Assembly: GCF_004916975.1 (NCBI RefSeq)
Contig: NZ_STGQ01000001.1
Span: 3,341,674 to 3,405,673, forward strand
Direction: 5' to 3'
Origin: Paenibacillus dokdonensis
GTDB lineage: Bacteria; Bacillota; Bacilli; Paenibacillales; Paenibacillaceae
DNA length: 64,000 nucleotides
This document shows, in pieces, positions 16,540-24,723 of the stretch (positions within the stretch are counted from its first letter, which is position 1; each line of letters begins with the position of its first letter). The translations under genes and the position numbers were made by a program. The notes beneath the pieces are model-generated. The model saw only the letters and a list, made by a program, of their open reading frames with translations. It searched no databases and was not told the origin of the DNA.

Positions 16540-17901
16540 TTAATAAACTTTAGTATCCAGCGTATAGGCTTCGATGTTTTCCTTGACACGCTGCAGGAAT
16601 CGTCCGCAGATAACCCCATCAAGAATCCGGTGATCCAAGGACAAACAGATATTGGCCATGGAGCGGACCGCGATCATATCATTAATGACAACCGGACGCT
16701 TGACGATCGATTCGAATGTCAGAATAGCCGCCTGAGGGTAGTTGATAATCGGATAGGACAGGATGGAACCGAATGAACCCGTATTGTTGACGGTGAAGGT
16801 ACCTCCCTGCATATCGTCAAGCTTTAGCTTGCCCTGGCGGGTCTTCGTAGCGAGCTCTTCGATCTCCCGTGCCAAGCCCGCAATATTCTTCTGATCCGCA
16901 CGTTGAATGACAGGAGTCATAACTGAATCTTCCGTACCGACAGCCAGTGAAATATTGATATCGCGCTTAACGATGATTTTATTCACTGCCCATACGGAGT
17001 TCATAATCGGATAATCCTTGATCGCATTAACAACAGCCTTCAAGAAGAATGCCAGATACGTTAAATTATAACCTTCTCTGCGCTTAAATTCATCCTTCAG
17101 CTTGTTGCGCAGCAGCACGAGGTTGGTAACATCCACTTCTACCATTGTCCAAGCATGCGGAATTTCGGACACACTCTGGCGCATGCTGGTTGCAATTGCG
17201 TTGCGGAGCGGAGTTACATCAATCAGCGTCTCACGCTCACCGCCTCTTTCCACCTCTATAGGCGGAATTTTAGGATTTTCCGTCATATGCAGACCCGAAT
17301 TTCTTTCCGGTGCGGGAGGCCGCGGAATATACTGTTCAGGTGTTACCGCGGGATTCGCATGCGGCAGATCCTTAAACGGTGACGGTGTCTCCTGTTGAGC
17401 CTGACCTGCTGCAGCCGAAGGGCTTCCATTGCCCCCCTTTTCTACAAAGGCAAGAACATCCTTGCGGGTGATCCGTCCACCCATGCCGGTTCCCTGTACC
17501 GCACTTAAGTTGACTCCATGCTCGGCAGCCAAAGATTGAACTGCCGGCGAATAGCGGCTTCTCATGGACTGGTCACCGGTATTACCGGCTGGAGCATTAC
17601 TCGGAGATTCCTGATGAGGCTGAGTTTGAGCCGGAGCAGGAGCCTGGCCGGCAACAGCCATACGGCAAATAATCTCTCCCACACCAACCTTTTGGCCTTC
17701 TTCAGCGATTAATTCGGCCATCACACCATCCACTGTAGAAGGGATTTCGGCGTTAACCTTATCGGTTAGAACCTCACAAATCGGTTCGTATTGCTCGACT
17801 TTTTCCCCCGGCTGCTTCAACCATTTGGCGATGGTCGCCGAAACCAGTGACTCAGCCAGCTGCGGCATCACCACGTCGGTTAACTTTTGATTTTCTGACA
17901 T
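16540..17901 (-). CDS. bkdB: Branched-chain 2-oxoacid dehydrogenase E2 (dihydrolipoyl acyltransferase)
   Basis: The core subunit of the 2-oxoacid dehydrogenase complex; moves the acyl group from E1 to CoA. 453 residues. Lipoyl domain 1-~83 with the modified lysine in EVLTDKVNAEIPS; a Pro/Ala/Gln-rich linker; peripheral subunit-binding domain ~118-152 (SRYSPAVQSLAAEHGVNLSAVQGTG..GRITRKDVL); a second linker; and a catalytic domain ending with SLDHRILDG (catalytic His and Asp). Last of the four complex genes lpdV-bkdAA-bkdAB-bkdB. Branched-chain specificity is inferred from similarity and from the E3-first order; it would supply primers for iso/anteiso fatty acids. Confidence 0.9.
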   Translation of the reverse strand: MSENQKLTDVVMPQLAESLVSATIAKWLKQPGEKVEQYEPICEVLTDKVNAEIPSTVDGVMAELIAEEGQKVGVGEIICRMAVAGQAPAPAQTQPHQESPSNAPAGNTGDQSMRSRYSPAVQSLAAEHGVNLSAVQGTGMGGRITRKDVLAFVEKGGNGSPSAAAGQAQQETPSPFKDLPHANPAVTPEQYIPRPPAPERNSGLHMTENPKIPPIEVERGGERETLIDVTPLRNAIATSMRQSVSEIPHAWTMVEVDVTNLVLLRNKLKDEFKRREGYNLTYLAFFLKAVVNAIKDYPIMNSVWAVNKIIVKRDINISLAVGTEDSVMTPVIQRADQKNIAGLAREIEELATKTRQGKLKLDDMQGGTFTVNNTGSFGSILSYPIINYPQAAILTFESIVKRPVVINDMIAVRSMANICLSLDHRILDGVICGRFLQRVKENIEAYTLDTKVY

Positions 17902-17921
17902 GTTTTCACCCCTAAGCTTCC

Positions 17922-18908
17922 CTAGTAGATTGCCAATTGACGCATGGCTTCTTTCACTTTGTCTTTGCTCAGCATATAGAACTTTTCCATCGGCGGGCTG
18001 ATCGGCATTGCAGGCACATCCGGGCTGCAGCAGCGCATGATCGGGGCATCCAGATCAAACAGGCATTCCTCGGAAATGATAGCGGCTACCTCGGCACCAA
18101 CGCCGCCAGTTTTATTATCTTCATGAACAATCAGTACCTTGCCGGTCTTACGGACGGCTTCAATAATGCTGTCGCGGTCCAGCGGCTGCAGTGTACGCAA
18201 ATCGAGAATTTGGGCGGTAATGCCTTCTTCCTTCTCCAGCTCTTCGGCAGCCTGCATGCAGAAATGAAGCGGCATGCTGTAGCCGATAACGGTAATATCC
18301 GCACCTTCTCGCAGCACATTTGCTTTACCGATCGGAACGGTATAATCGTCCAGAGGCACATCACCCTGTATCATTTTGTAGCATTTTTTATTTTCGAAAA
18401 AGAGCACAGGGTCCGGGTCCTGAATGGCCGCCTTGAGAAGTCCCTTTGCGTCATAAGCTGTGAACGGAGCGACAATTTTAAGGCCAGGTGTACCAAAAAA
18501 TATGGATTCAGGACACTGGGAATGATACAACCCCCCGAAAATGCCTCCTCCAATTGGAGCTCTGACAACGATAGGACAGTTCCAGTCATTATTGGAGCGG
18601 TAACGGATTTTGGCTGCTTCACTGATAATTTGGTTCGTCGCAGGCAGCATGAAATCGGAATACTGCATTTCCGCAATGGGCTTCATGCCAACCATCGCGG
18701 CTCCAATGGCCACACCGGCAATCGCAGATTCAGCCAGCGGCGTATCCATAACCCGCTCCTCGCCGAACTGCTCCATCAGGCCTTTGGTTGTCGTGAACAC
18801 ACCACCTTTGACACCGACATCCTCACCGAGAACAAATACAGCTTCGTCTTTCTCCATCTCTTCCTTGATGGCCAGACGGATCGCATCGATATATTCCATT
18901 ACTGCCAT
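17922..18908 (-). CDS. bkdAB: Branched-chain 2-oxoacid dehydrogenase E1 beta subunit
   Basis: 328 residues of the transketolase-like beta subunit; with E1 alpha it decarboxylates branched 2-oxoacids. Visible blocks: FVLGEDVGVKGGVF (~25), DTPLAESAIAGVAIGAAMVGMKPIAEMQ, the RAPIGGGIFGGLYHSQCPE loop that closes over the active site, and the swivel domain at ~200-328 (DLRTLQPLD, VHEDNKTGGVGAEVAAII). GAGGGGG precedes the ATG, which overlaps the end of bkdAA by 10 bases, so the alpha and beta chains should be coupled. Confidence 0.93.
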   Translation of the reverse strand: MAVMEYIDAIRLAIKEEMEKDEAVFVLGEDVGVKGGVFTTTKGLMEQFGEERVMDTPLAESAIAGVAIGAAMVGMKPIAEMQYSDFMLPATNQIISEAAKIRYRSNNDWNCPIVVRAPIGGGIFGGLYHSQCPESIFFGTPGLKIVAPFTAYDAKGLLKAAIQDPDPVLFFENKKCYKMIQGDVPLDDYTVPIGKANVLREGADITVIGYSMPLHFCMQAAEELEKEEGITAQILDLRTLQPLDRDSIIEAVRKTGKVLIVHEDNKTGGVGAEVAAIISEECLFDLDAPIMRCCSPDVPAMPISPPMEKFYMLSKDKVKEAMRQLAIY

Positions 18909-19939
18909 GTGGTTTCCCCCTCTTTACGATCATCCGCGTAGACATGAAGCATCGTGTCTTCTGGCTTCGGAAATGGCGCATTGTCCGCATACTCGGTTGC
19001 ATCCTTAATTTCTAGCGCCAGCTGTTCCAGAAGATCCGCTTCCTTCGTCTCATCCCAAATACCGCAGTTCATCAAGTAAGCTTTAAAGCGGGCAACACCG
19101 TCATTCTTCCAATTTTCTTCTACTTCTTCTTTGGTCCGATAAGCCAAATCATTATCAGAAGTGGAATGCGGAGACAGGCGGTACATCATCGCTTCGATCA
19201 ACGTCGGACCTTCTCCGCGGATCGCCCGTTCACGAGCTTCCTTGACCGCACGGTACACAGCAAGTGCATCATTGCCATCTACGCGGATACCAGGGAATCC
19301 GTAGCCCAGGGCGCGGTCGCTGACCTTGCCGCTAATCTGTTTATGAAGTGGAACCGAAATGGCATATTGATTGTTTTCGCACATAATGATGACAGGCAGT
19401 TTATGCACGCCGGCAAAGTTACAGCCCTCGTGGAAATCTCCCTGGTTGCTGGAGCCTTCACCAAATGTGACAAAAGAGACCAGCTCCTGCTTTCTCATCT
19501 TGGCAGCCAGTGCAACGCCTACTGCGTGAGGAACCTGCGTCGTAACGGGACTTGATCCGGTGACGATCCGCAGTCTTTTGGAGCCGAAGTGGCCCGGCAT
19601 TTGACGACCGCCGCTGTTCGGATCCTCTGCCTTCGCGAAAGCGGAGAGCATCAGTTCACGAACGGTCATACCTACGGTTAAAACAAAACCATAATCGCGG
19701 TAATACGGCAGGAAATAATCCTTTTCCCGATCCAAAGCAAACGCGGCAGCTACCTGTGCGGTCTCCTGACCAACGCCTGAAACGTGGAAGTTAATTTTAC
19801 CTGCCCGCTGCAGCAGCAAATTACGCTCATCAAACTTTCGTGCGAGCAGCATATATCTGTACATGTCAATCACTTGTCCGTTGCTGAGTCCAAGCTGCTC
19901 ATGCTCATGTCCTGTTCCAACAGTACCTTGTTCATTCAT
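18899..19939 (-). CDS. bkdAA: Branched-chain 2-oxoacid dehydrogenase E1 alpha subunit
   Basis: 346 residues, thiamine-diphosphate-binding alpha subunit. The ThDP/Mg motif is GEGSSNQGDFHEGCNFAGVHKLPVIIMCENNQYA (GxG ... NN). The phosphorylation-loop-type region (MYRLSPHSTSDN) and ARKFDERNLLLQRAGKI are typical of the bkd type. The ATG at 19939 follows GGAGG by 8 nt. The 158-bp gap from lpdV contains a TATAAT-like element without a clear -35, so a secondary promoter is possible. Confidence 0.93.
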   Translation of the reverse strand: MNEQGTVGTGHEHEQLGLSNGQVIDMYRYMLLARKFDERNLLLQRAGKINFHVSGVGQETAQVAAAFALDREKDYFLPYYRDYGFVLTVGMTVRELMLSAFAKAEDPNSGGRQMPGHFGSKRLRIVTGSSPVTTQVPHAVGVALAAKMRKQELVSFVTFGEGSSNQGDFHEGCNFAGVHKLPVIIMCENNQYAISVPLHKQISGKVSDRALGYGFPGIRVDGNDALAVYRAVKEARERAIRGEGPTLIEAMMYRLSPHSTSDNDLAYRTKEEVEENWKNDGVARFKAYLMNCGIWDETKEADLLEQLALEIKDATEYADNAPFPKPEDTMLHVYADDRKEGETTWQ

Positions 19940-20097
19940 GGGAGGTACCTCCTTATTAATAAAGCCTTCGACCAAATTCTTAACCTGCTATTAAAACCTG
20001 GTACTAAGACTTGGGTTAACCTTATTATAATCCTTTACGCCCCAAAAAAAAAGAAGGTTTTATAACTTTTCTCTACCGCGTGCTTACGCTTCCCGGT

Positions 20098-21519
20098 TTA
20101 CAACCCTATCGACAAACCATCCACGGCCAGCATGCCTTCTCCGATAACCTCAGCAAGCGTTGGGTGAGGATGTACCATCTGCCCTACTTCCCACGGTGTC
20201 GCATCCAGGAGCTGTGCCAGGGCCGCTTCACTAATCAGGTCAGTCACATGGGCACCGATCATTTGAACTCCAAGGATGTCATTGCTCCTAGCATCAGCTA
20301 CAACCTTGACAAAGCCCTCTTTTCTTCCATGTACCAATGCCTTGCCGATCGCCTGAAACGGGAACTTGCCGACTTTGACTTCCATTCCTTTTTGGCGTGC
20401 TTCTTTTTCCGTTATACCTACACTCGCCACTTCAGGCCGGGTATATACACAGCGTGGAATCATATGCTGCGGAACGGGATGAACCGCTTCACCGGCAAGA
20501 TGGTTCACGGCTGCAATACCTTCATGACTGGCGGCATGGGCCAGCTGCAAACCTCCAATGACATCTCCGATCGCATAGATATGAGCTTCGCCGGTTTGCA
20601 AATGCTGGTTAACCGCGATGAAGCCGCGTTCAACACGTACATCTGTGTTCTCCAGGCCGATATTTTCCACGTTGGCTTGTCGTCCGACAGATACTAGAAT
20701 ACTTGAAGCAGTAAGTGTTTCTGTTTTTTCACCCTTACTTACATCAATGCTGACATGTCCGTCCTGAACCTGATATGTATCTGTCTGTACGGTGCTGCCT
20801 GTGTGTATGATGACTCCGCGCTTCACAAGAAGCTTTTGCAGCTCACGCGCCACATCCTCATCTTCTGCAGGGAGCAGCTGCTGCGCGGTTTCAACGATAG
20901 TGACCTGAACGCCGAAGTCATTCAGCATGGAAGCCCATTCGACACCAATCACGCCGCCGCCAATGATAATGATGGATTGTGGAAGCTCGTCCATCACAAG
21001 CGCATCATCACTTGTTAGAATATAACGGCCATCCGGTTCAAGACCTGGAAGATGGCGTGGACGCGAACCTGTTGCGATAATCAGATTCGTTGGTACGATT
21101 GTTTCCATCTCACCATCTGCCAGCTCGACGGCTACAGCTCCACTTTTCGGTGAAAAAATAGATGGACCGATCACTCGTCCTTTGCCCTGAAGCACTTGAA
21201 TCTTATTTTTCCGCATCAAATACTGAACTCCTTGGTGCAGCTGATCTACTATGGCAGATTTTCGGTTCTGTACCTTGGGGAAAACCAGAGTCGCTCCAGA
21301 GGTCTCAATTCCGAAGCTTTCGCTTTCACGAATTTCTGCATATACTTCAGCACTCCGCAGAAGCGATTTGCTTGGAATACAGCCGCGGTGAAGGCAGGTG
21401 CCTCCCAGTTTGTCCGCTTCAATGATGACGACCTGTTTGCCGAGTTGAGCGGCCCGAATTGCAGCTACGTATCCCCCGGTTCCTCCGCCAAGCACAGCTA
21501 CATCACATGTTATTGTCAT
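20098..21519 (-). CDS. lpdV: Dihydrolipoamide dehydrogenase (E3)
   Basis: The FAD flavoprotein that reoxidises the lipoyl group of E2 with NAD+. 473 residues from the ATG of MTITCDVAVLGGG. Features in order: FAD-binding GGGTGGYVAAIRAAQ (~9-23), redox disulfide GGTCLHRGCIPSK (~39-51), NAD-binding GGGVIGVEWAS (~178), the second FAD motif IYAIGDVIGG (~307), and the C-terminal active base in HPHPTLAEVIGE. First gene of the bkd set and preceded by a sigma-A-type promoter; no -12/-24 sigma-54 element is seen, unlike the B. subtilis bkd operon. Confidence 0.92.
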   Translation of the reverse strand: MTITCDVAVLGGGTGGYVAAIRAAQLGKQVVIIEADKLGGTCLHRGCIPSKSLLRSAEVYAEIRESESFGIETSGATLVFPKVQNRKSAIVDQLHQGVQYLMRKNKIQVLQGKGRVIGPSIFSPKSGAVAVELADGEMETIVPTNLIIATGSRPRHLPGLEPDGRYILTSDDALVMDELPQSIIIIGGGVIGVEWASMLNDFGVQVTIVETAQQLLPAEDEDVARELQKLLVKRGVIIHTGSTVQTDTYQVQDGHVSIDVSKGEKTETLTASSILVSVGRQANVENIGLENTDVRVERGFIAVNQHLQTGEAHIYAIGDVIGGLQLAHAASHEGIAAVNHLAGEAVHPVPQHMIPRCVYTRPEVASVGITEKEARQKGMEVKVGKFPFQAIGKALVHGRKEGFVKVVADARSNDILGVQMIGAHVTDLISEAALAQLLDATPWEVGQMVHPHPTLAEVIGEGMLAVDGLSIGL

Positions 21520-21609
21520 GTTCAACCCCCACATTTATTATTAATTTTTAATTATGGATTTCATTTTTACTGAGCAATCCCCATGAATCTGTATTCATAT
21601 ATCTTTTAT

Positions 21610-21637
21610 ATTGTACTCTCTTTTTCCTTCATTACAA
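21610..21637 (-). promoter_or_regulatory. Sigma-A-like promoter of lpdV-bkd
   Basis: Minus strand TTGTAA (21637-21632), 16 nt, TACAAT (21615-21610), about 90 nt before lpdV. A fair match to TTGACA/TATAAT. Confidence 0.5.
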
Positions 21638-21681
21638 ATCGGATTGGCTGATGAAATGGACAGAAGTTCATGAAAACGGTA

Positions 21682-21690
21682 TGATATAAT
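21682..21690 (+). promoter_or_regulatory. Extended -10 promoter of the YqzF-like gene
   Basis: TGATATAAT is a perfect extended -10 (TGnTATAAT), 35 nt before the ATG at 21726. No good -35 is seen, as is common for extended -10 promoters. Confidence 0.55.
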
Positions 21691-21725
21691 TAAGCTAAAA
21701 AGAACGACAGGAAGGGATTTTCCAT

Positions 21726-22028
21726 ATGAAATTAATGATTTCCCGATTCATTGCCATTCTTATTCTTGTTGTGCCTGGACTGATGGCCATGACAGGTTTT
21801 TTATTTATGAAAGACGCCGTATTCGCGTTCTACTCGGTTCATGGTGATGCGAGCATATCCAATCCAACTTTTGGATGGGGCCATTTCATACTCGGCTTAC
21901 TGTTGTTCCTGATCGGCATGAGCTTTCTTGGCGGATGGATATTGTACCGGGACCGCAAACGGAATTATGTCGGACCAAGGTTCAAGGAAAAGCGGAAACC
22001 CAAGCCTCCCGCACAGCCAACTTCATAA
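21726..22028 (+). CDS. yqzF: DUF2627 membrane protein (YqzF-like)
   Basis: 100 residues with two membrane segments: IAILILVVPGLMAMTGFLFM (~9-28) and FILGLLLFLIGMSFLGGWILY (~55-75). A basic, proline-rich cytoplasmic tail ends the protein. It matches the uncharacterised DUF2627/YqzF family, which also borders the bkd genes in B. subtilis. GGAAGGGA precedes the ATG. Single-gene unit with its own promoter and terminator. Function unknown. Confidence 0.75.
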   Translation: MKLMISRFIAILILVVPGLMAMTGFLFMKDAVFAFYSVHGDASISNPTFGWGHFILGLLLFLIGMSFLGGWILYRDRKRNYVGPRFKEKRKPKPPAQPTS

Positions 22029-22035
22029 GCACAAC

Positions 22036-22075
22036 AAAACCCCGCCGCATGTTCATTTGTGGTGGGGTCTTTTAG
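22036..22075. terminator. Bidirectional terminator
   Basis: GC-rich hairpin (accccgccgcatg / tgtggtggggt) flanked by aaaa on the left and ctttt on the right. It serves the plus-strand yqzF-like gene and the converging minus-strand gene at 22072. Confidence 0.8.
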
Positions 22076-22404
22076 ATTTTACGGGTTGGTTGAGACAAGG
22101 TCGTTATATGAGTGTTAAAATCCGGTCCGCTTGCGATGACATCCAGAGCCACATCTTCTTGCTCTTCTCTTTCCTTATTACCTAAAACCGGCAGCGAAGT
22201 TAGTGTATTGCTGGTCAAAATCACTTTCAACTCGTTATTTCGATTGTAAAGCACGGACTCCACGACAAAAAAGCCGGACAGGAGAGCGCCTATAACGGCA
22301 ATCTGCTGGGGGCTTAATTCCACCGCCAATGCTGAAGATCGAAGCGGCTTCTTTTTGGGAGAAGCATTGTAATTACGCTGCGGCTTCTTTCTGGAACGGC
22401 CCAC
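22072..22404 (-). CDS. Hypothetical protein with one hydrophobic segment
   Basis: 110 residues starting with GTG, with GGGGTGATG 3-7 nt upstream. The N-terminus is very basic (RSRKKPQRNYNASPKKK). A hydrophobic stretch at ~32-53 (QQIAVIGALLSGFFVVESVLY) could anchor it in the membrane, and the C-terminal ~50 residues are polar and acidic. I do not recognise the family. It stands alone, converging on the yqzF-like gene. Confidence 0.6.
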   Translation of the reverse strand: MGRSRKKPQRNYNASPKKKPLRSSALAVELSPQQIAVIGALLSGFFVVESVLYNRNNELKVILTSNTLTSLPVLGNKEREEQEDVALDVIASGPDFNTHITTLSQPTRKI

Positions 22405-22499
22405 TTCATCACCCCGCCATATCTGATGTACTCCTTTTACAGGATATAACGGCAGAGTGAAATTGGTGTATCTTAATCAGAAAATAACCGCTGCACCCT

Positions 22500-22712
22500 T
22501 TATTCGTACAAAGCATCCTTCAGCTTGGTCGACATTCTCGACCCCTTATTTGTGCTTTTCAAAATCGTTCTGCGTAAAGCATGATTCTGCTGGATTGAAG
22601 TACCTAAGTCCTCCAGCATTTCATCCAGAAGCGCTTTTACTTCCGGTACTTGCTCAATGTCTTTCGACATGCCGGATATTCTTTCTTTATACTGTTCAAT
22701 CTTCTCAAGCAT
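22500..22712 (-). CDS. Small helical hypothetical protein
   Basis: 70 residues; GGAGG lies 9 nt before the ATG. The sequence is almost entirely predicted amphipathic helix (MLEKIEQYKERISGMSKD and VKALLDEMLEDLGTSIQQ) with a basic C-terminal third, suggesting a short coiled-coil or nucleic-acid-associated protein. No motif or family recognised. It lies divergently from the thymidine kinase gene with 185 bp between, in which I see no clear promoter motif. Confidence 0.55.
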   Translation of the reverse strand: MLEKIEQYKERISGMSKDIEQVPEVKALLDEMLEDLGTSIQQNHALRRTILKSTNKGSRMSTKLKDALYE

Positions 22713-22897
22713 GATTGCATTCCTCCGTAATCACTTAGACTTTCCTTCTCTAACCTTACCACTTTCTACCCTGAACACGCCAGTCCGCAAAAGTCTATAG
22801 CCACTCCCAACAGATTATGGTACTCTATAAAAGTCGCCATTTTTCGTGATTCTTCATCCTATGAAAGACCTGCTTCAAGTGGGAAAGGAGCATAAAA

Positions 22898-23488
22898 GTG
22901 AATAGAGGACGGATTACCGTAATTACGGGACCCATGTTTAGTGAAAAATCAGGAGAACTGATCCGCAGATGCCAAAAGCTGGTTCAATACGGACGGAAAA
23001 AGCTGGTTGCTTACAAGCCAGCTGAGGATCAGCGTTATGCGAAGGATGAAATCGTCAGCCGTATCGGTTACAGACTGCCGGCCATTTCCATCCCGAAACA
23101 TCTCACTGATGAGCTTACGGCTAAAATTATCAGCGAAACAGCCGATGCAGATGTGGTTGCTTTCGATGAGGTGCAATTCTTTAACAAACCGATCCTCGGA
23201 ATTGTTGAAGAGCTGGCGTACCGCGGCAAGCATGTCATCGTAGACGGCTTGAATCTGGATTACAGAGGCAAAGAGTTTGGATTTATCGGCGGACTGCTTG
23301 CTATGGCGGATGATATTCAGCAGCTGACCGCTTTTTGCGCGGTTTGCGGCAGCCCCGAGGCTGTCTTTACGCAGCGGATTGTCAACGGTAAACCCGCCCC
23401 GCACGGCTCGATCATACTGATCGGCGATTCTGATGATTATGAACCTCGCTGCCGGAACTGCTTTGTTCCTCCCCACAAAGTTCAATAA
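22898..23488 (+). CDS. tdk: Thymidine kinase with atypical P-loop
   Basis: A type II deoxynucleoside kinase in thymidine salvage, 196 residues from GTG with AAAGGAG 7 nt upstream. Family features present: Walker B/catalytic region FDEVQFF (~88-94), the DGLNLDYRGKEFGF lasso region, and zinc-binding cysteines CAVC (~146-149) and RCRNC near the C-terminus. The P-loop reads GPMFSEKSGEL where the family has GPMFSGKSEEL: the glycine before the catalytic lysine is Glu16 and the Glu two residues after the Lys-Ser pair region is Gly19. Activity is therefore uncertain. A strong terminator follows. Confidence 0.8.
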   Translation: MNRGRITVITGPMFSEKSGELIRRCQKLVQYGRKKLVAYKPAEDQRYAKDEIVSRIGYRLPAISIPKHLTDELTAKIISETADADVVAFDEVQFFNKPILGIVEELAYRGKHVIVDGLNLDYRGKEFGFIGGLLAMADDIQQLTAFCAVCGSPEAVFTQRIVNGKPAPHGSIILIGDSDDYEPRCRNCFVPPHKVQ

Positions 23489-23504
23489 GATCAATAGAAT
23501 AACG

Positions 23505-23531
23505 AAAAGCTCTTCATTTCGAAGAGCTTTT
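23505..23531. terminator. Bidirectional terminator of tdk and the converging lipoprotein gene
   Basis: An 11-12 bp stem (aaaagctcttc / gaagagctttt) with a 4-nt loop and T run. Its centre lies inside the last codons of the minus-strand lipoprotein gene ending at 23514. Confidence 0.85.
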
Positions 23532-24620
23532 TTGCTGTGCCTGTATATGATCAGGTTCGTAATTCCGTGCTGCCGGAATGAACTCCGAAGGTATGACTTC
23601 TCTTGCTTGGATAGGATTTTGCCTGAATATTCTGATTTTTGTTTCGTATAAAAAGGGCTTTTCTTCCCACACCTTCTTCGGCATCGTAAGTATGAACGAA
23701 CCATCCCTCGTCGGGACAGTCGAAGTATAATCTACCGGTGACCCGGAACGGACACCAATCATGATCCCCTGGTAGACGGCACCTGGAAGCAATTTCATTT
23801 GCAGCATATCTGTATTGCCCTCTATCATCGTTCCTTGCAGGGTAATGTCTGTCTCCAAACTCGTCTGATGCGGAATAGGGATATAGACATCTTTTTGCAG
23901 CTCATACGTCTTTTCATCCATTTTCACTTGCAGACTGACCGCTTGAATATTTTGGGGAATAGCTTCTATGAGATAATCCCCCTCCTTGCCTGAAGGCTCT
24001 GAAGCAGTCAAGGGCTCCGACTTATCGTCTCCCAAAAGCTCCACGACAGCACCTGAAACCGGCTTGCCGTTACTGTCCTTGATTATGCCGTACCATCCGT
24101 ACCTGTCAAACATCAGCGCCGGAAAGAAGGTTTTCATTTCCAGCTGTGCCTGGGCGTGGATTTCAACTTGATCCGGATCAGCTGCAGAGATATTGACTTG
24201 ATGTACTTTAATCGGATAGGCAATTTGCAGCTCTGCTTGTTCCTTCATTAATGTAGACTGCATAACTTTGTTCATCGGTTTACCAGAGACAGTGGCTTCT
24301 TTCAGCGATTGAATATGCACCGGAACCTTGAGCGGCTGGCTTTGATCCAATAATACAGAAAAATCTCCATCACCGTTTGTTCTCACGGTTTTAATGGTTG
24401 ATACGGCAACTAGCGCATGGGTCACTGGTTTTCCATCCATAAGTACTTGTCCATGAATGGTGGTCATATGTGAGTTATCCATTTGCCAGGCCTTGACAGG
24501 TAGTTCTGTATTCATAAGCTTGATTTCGCCATGATGTTCCTTTTCATTAGCACTGCATCCAAAGAGCATCATCAGCACAATGAGCATAAGTATTCCAGTT
24601 TTTTTCATGTCCCTCTTCAC
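23514..24620 (-). CDS. Carboxypeptidase-regulatory-like lipoprotein, copy 2
   Basis: 368 residues. A lipoprotein signal peptide ends at Cys22 (LMMLFGC), so it is anchored outside the membrane. Two Ig-like/carboxypeptidase regulatory-type beta domains are apparent (HGQVLMDGKPVTHALVAVST...GDGDFSVLLD, and GIIKDSNGKPVSGAVVELLG). It is a clear paralogue of the next gene: shared PVK.W.MD.SH near the start and PGA.Y.GIM.G...FILT.PK..WE..P..YET near the end. The start is uncertain (GTG at 24620 or ATG four codons in). Function unknown; its place next to the quinoprotein suggests a partner role. Confidence 0.7.
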   Translation of the reverse strand: MKRDMKKTGILMLIVLMMLFGCSANEKEHHGEIKLMNTELPVKAWQMDNSHMTTIHGQVLMDGKPVTHALVAVSTIKTVRTNGDGDFSVLLDQSQPLKVPVHIQSLKEATVSGKPMNKVMQSTLMKEQAELQIAYPIKVHQVNISAADPDQVEIHAQAQLEMKTFFPALMFDRYGWYGIIKDSNGKPVSGAVVELLGDDKSEPLTASEPSGKEGDYLIEAIPQNIQAVSLQVKMDEKTYELQKDVYIPIPHQTSLETDITLQGTMIEGNTDMLQMKLLPGAVYQGIMIGVRSGSPVDYTSTVPTRDGSFILTMPKKVWEEKPFLYETKIRIFRQNPIQAREVIPSEFIPAARNYEPDHIQAQQKSSSK

Positions 24621-24663
24621 TTTGTAAATGAGATTTGGTTTGAGTTTTTAAATACCGAATCTA

Positions 24664-24698
24664 GCAAGAAAGACAGGGATAATGTTCCCTGCCTTTCT
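24664..24698 (-). terminator. Hairpin after lipoprotein copy 1
   Basis: Inverted repeat agaaagacaggga / tccctgcctttct with a 6-nt loop between the two lipoprotein genes. On the minus strand it is followed by TTGCTAG, a weak T tract, so termination may be partial. Confidence 0.5.
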
Positions 24699-24723
24699 AT
24701 AGGTTCTCTAGGTTTTGATTTCT

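Noticed and set aside
17937..18941. Plus-strand 334-codon open frame opposite bkdAB
   Set aside because: Antisense shadow of a complete E1 beta gene; its His/Arg/Asn-rich sequence has no motif or family.
21520..21725. Sigma-54 promoter for the bkd operon
   Set aside because: No TTGGCA-N7-TTGC-type element is present; a sigma-A-like promoter is found instead.
22949..23704. Minus-strand 251-codon frame opposite tdk
   Set aside because: It crosses a strong bidirectional terminator and overlaps two well-supported genes; no motif found.
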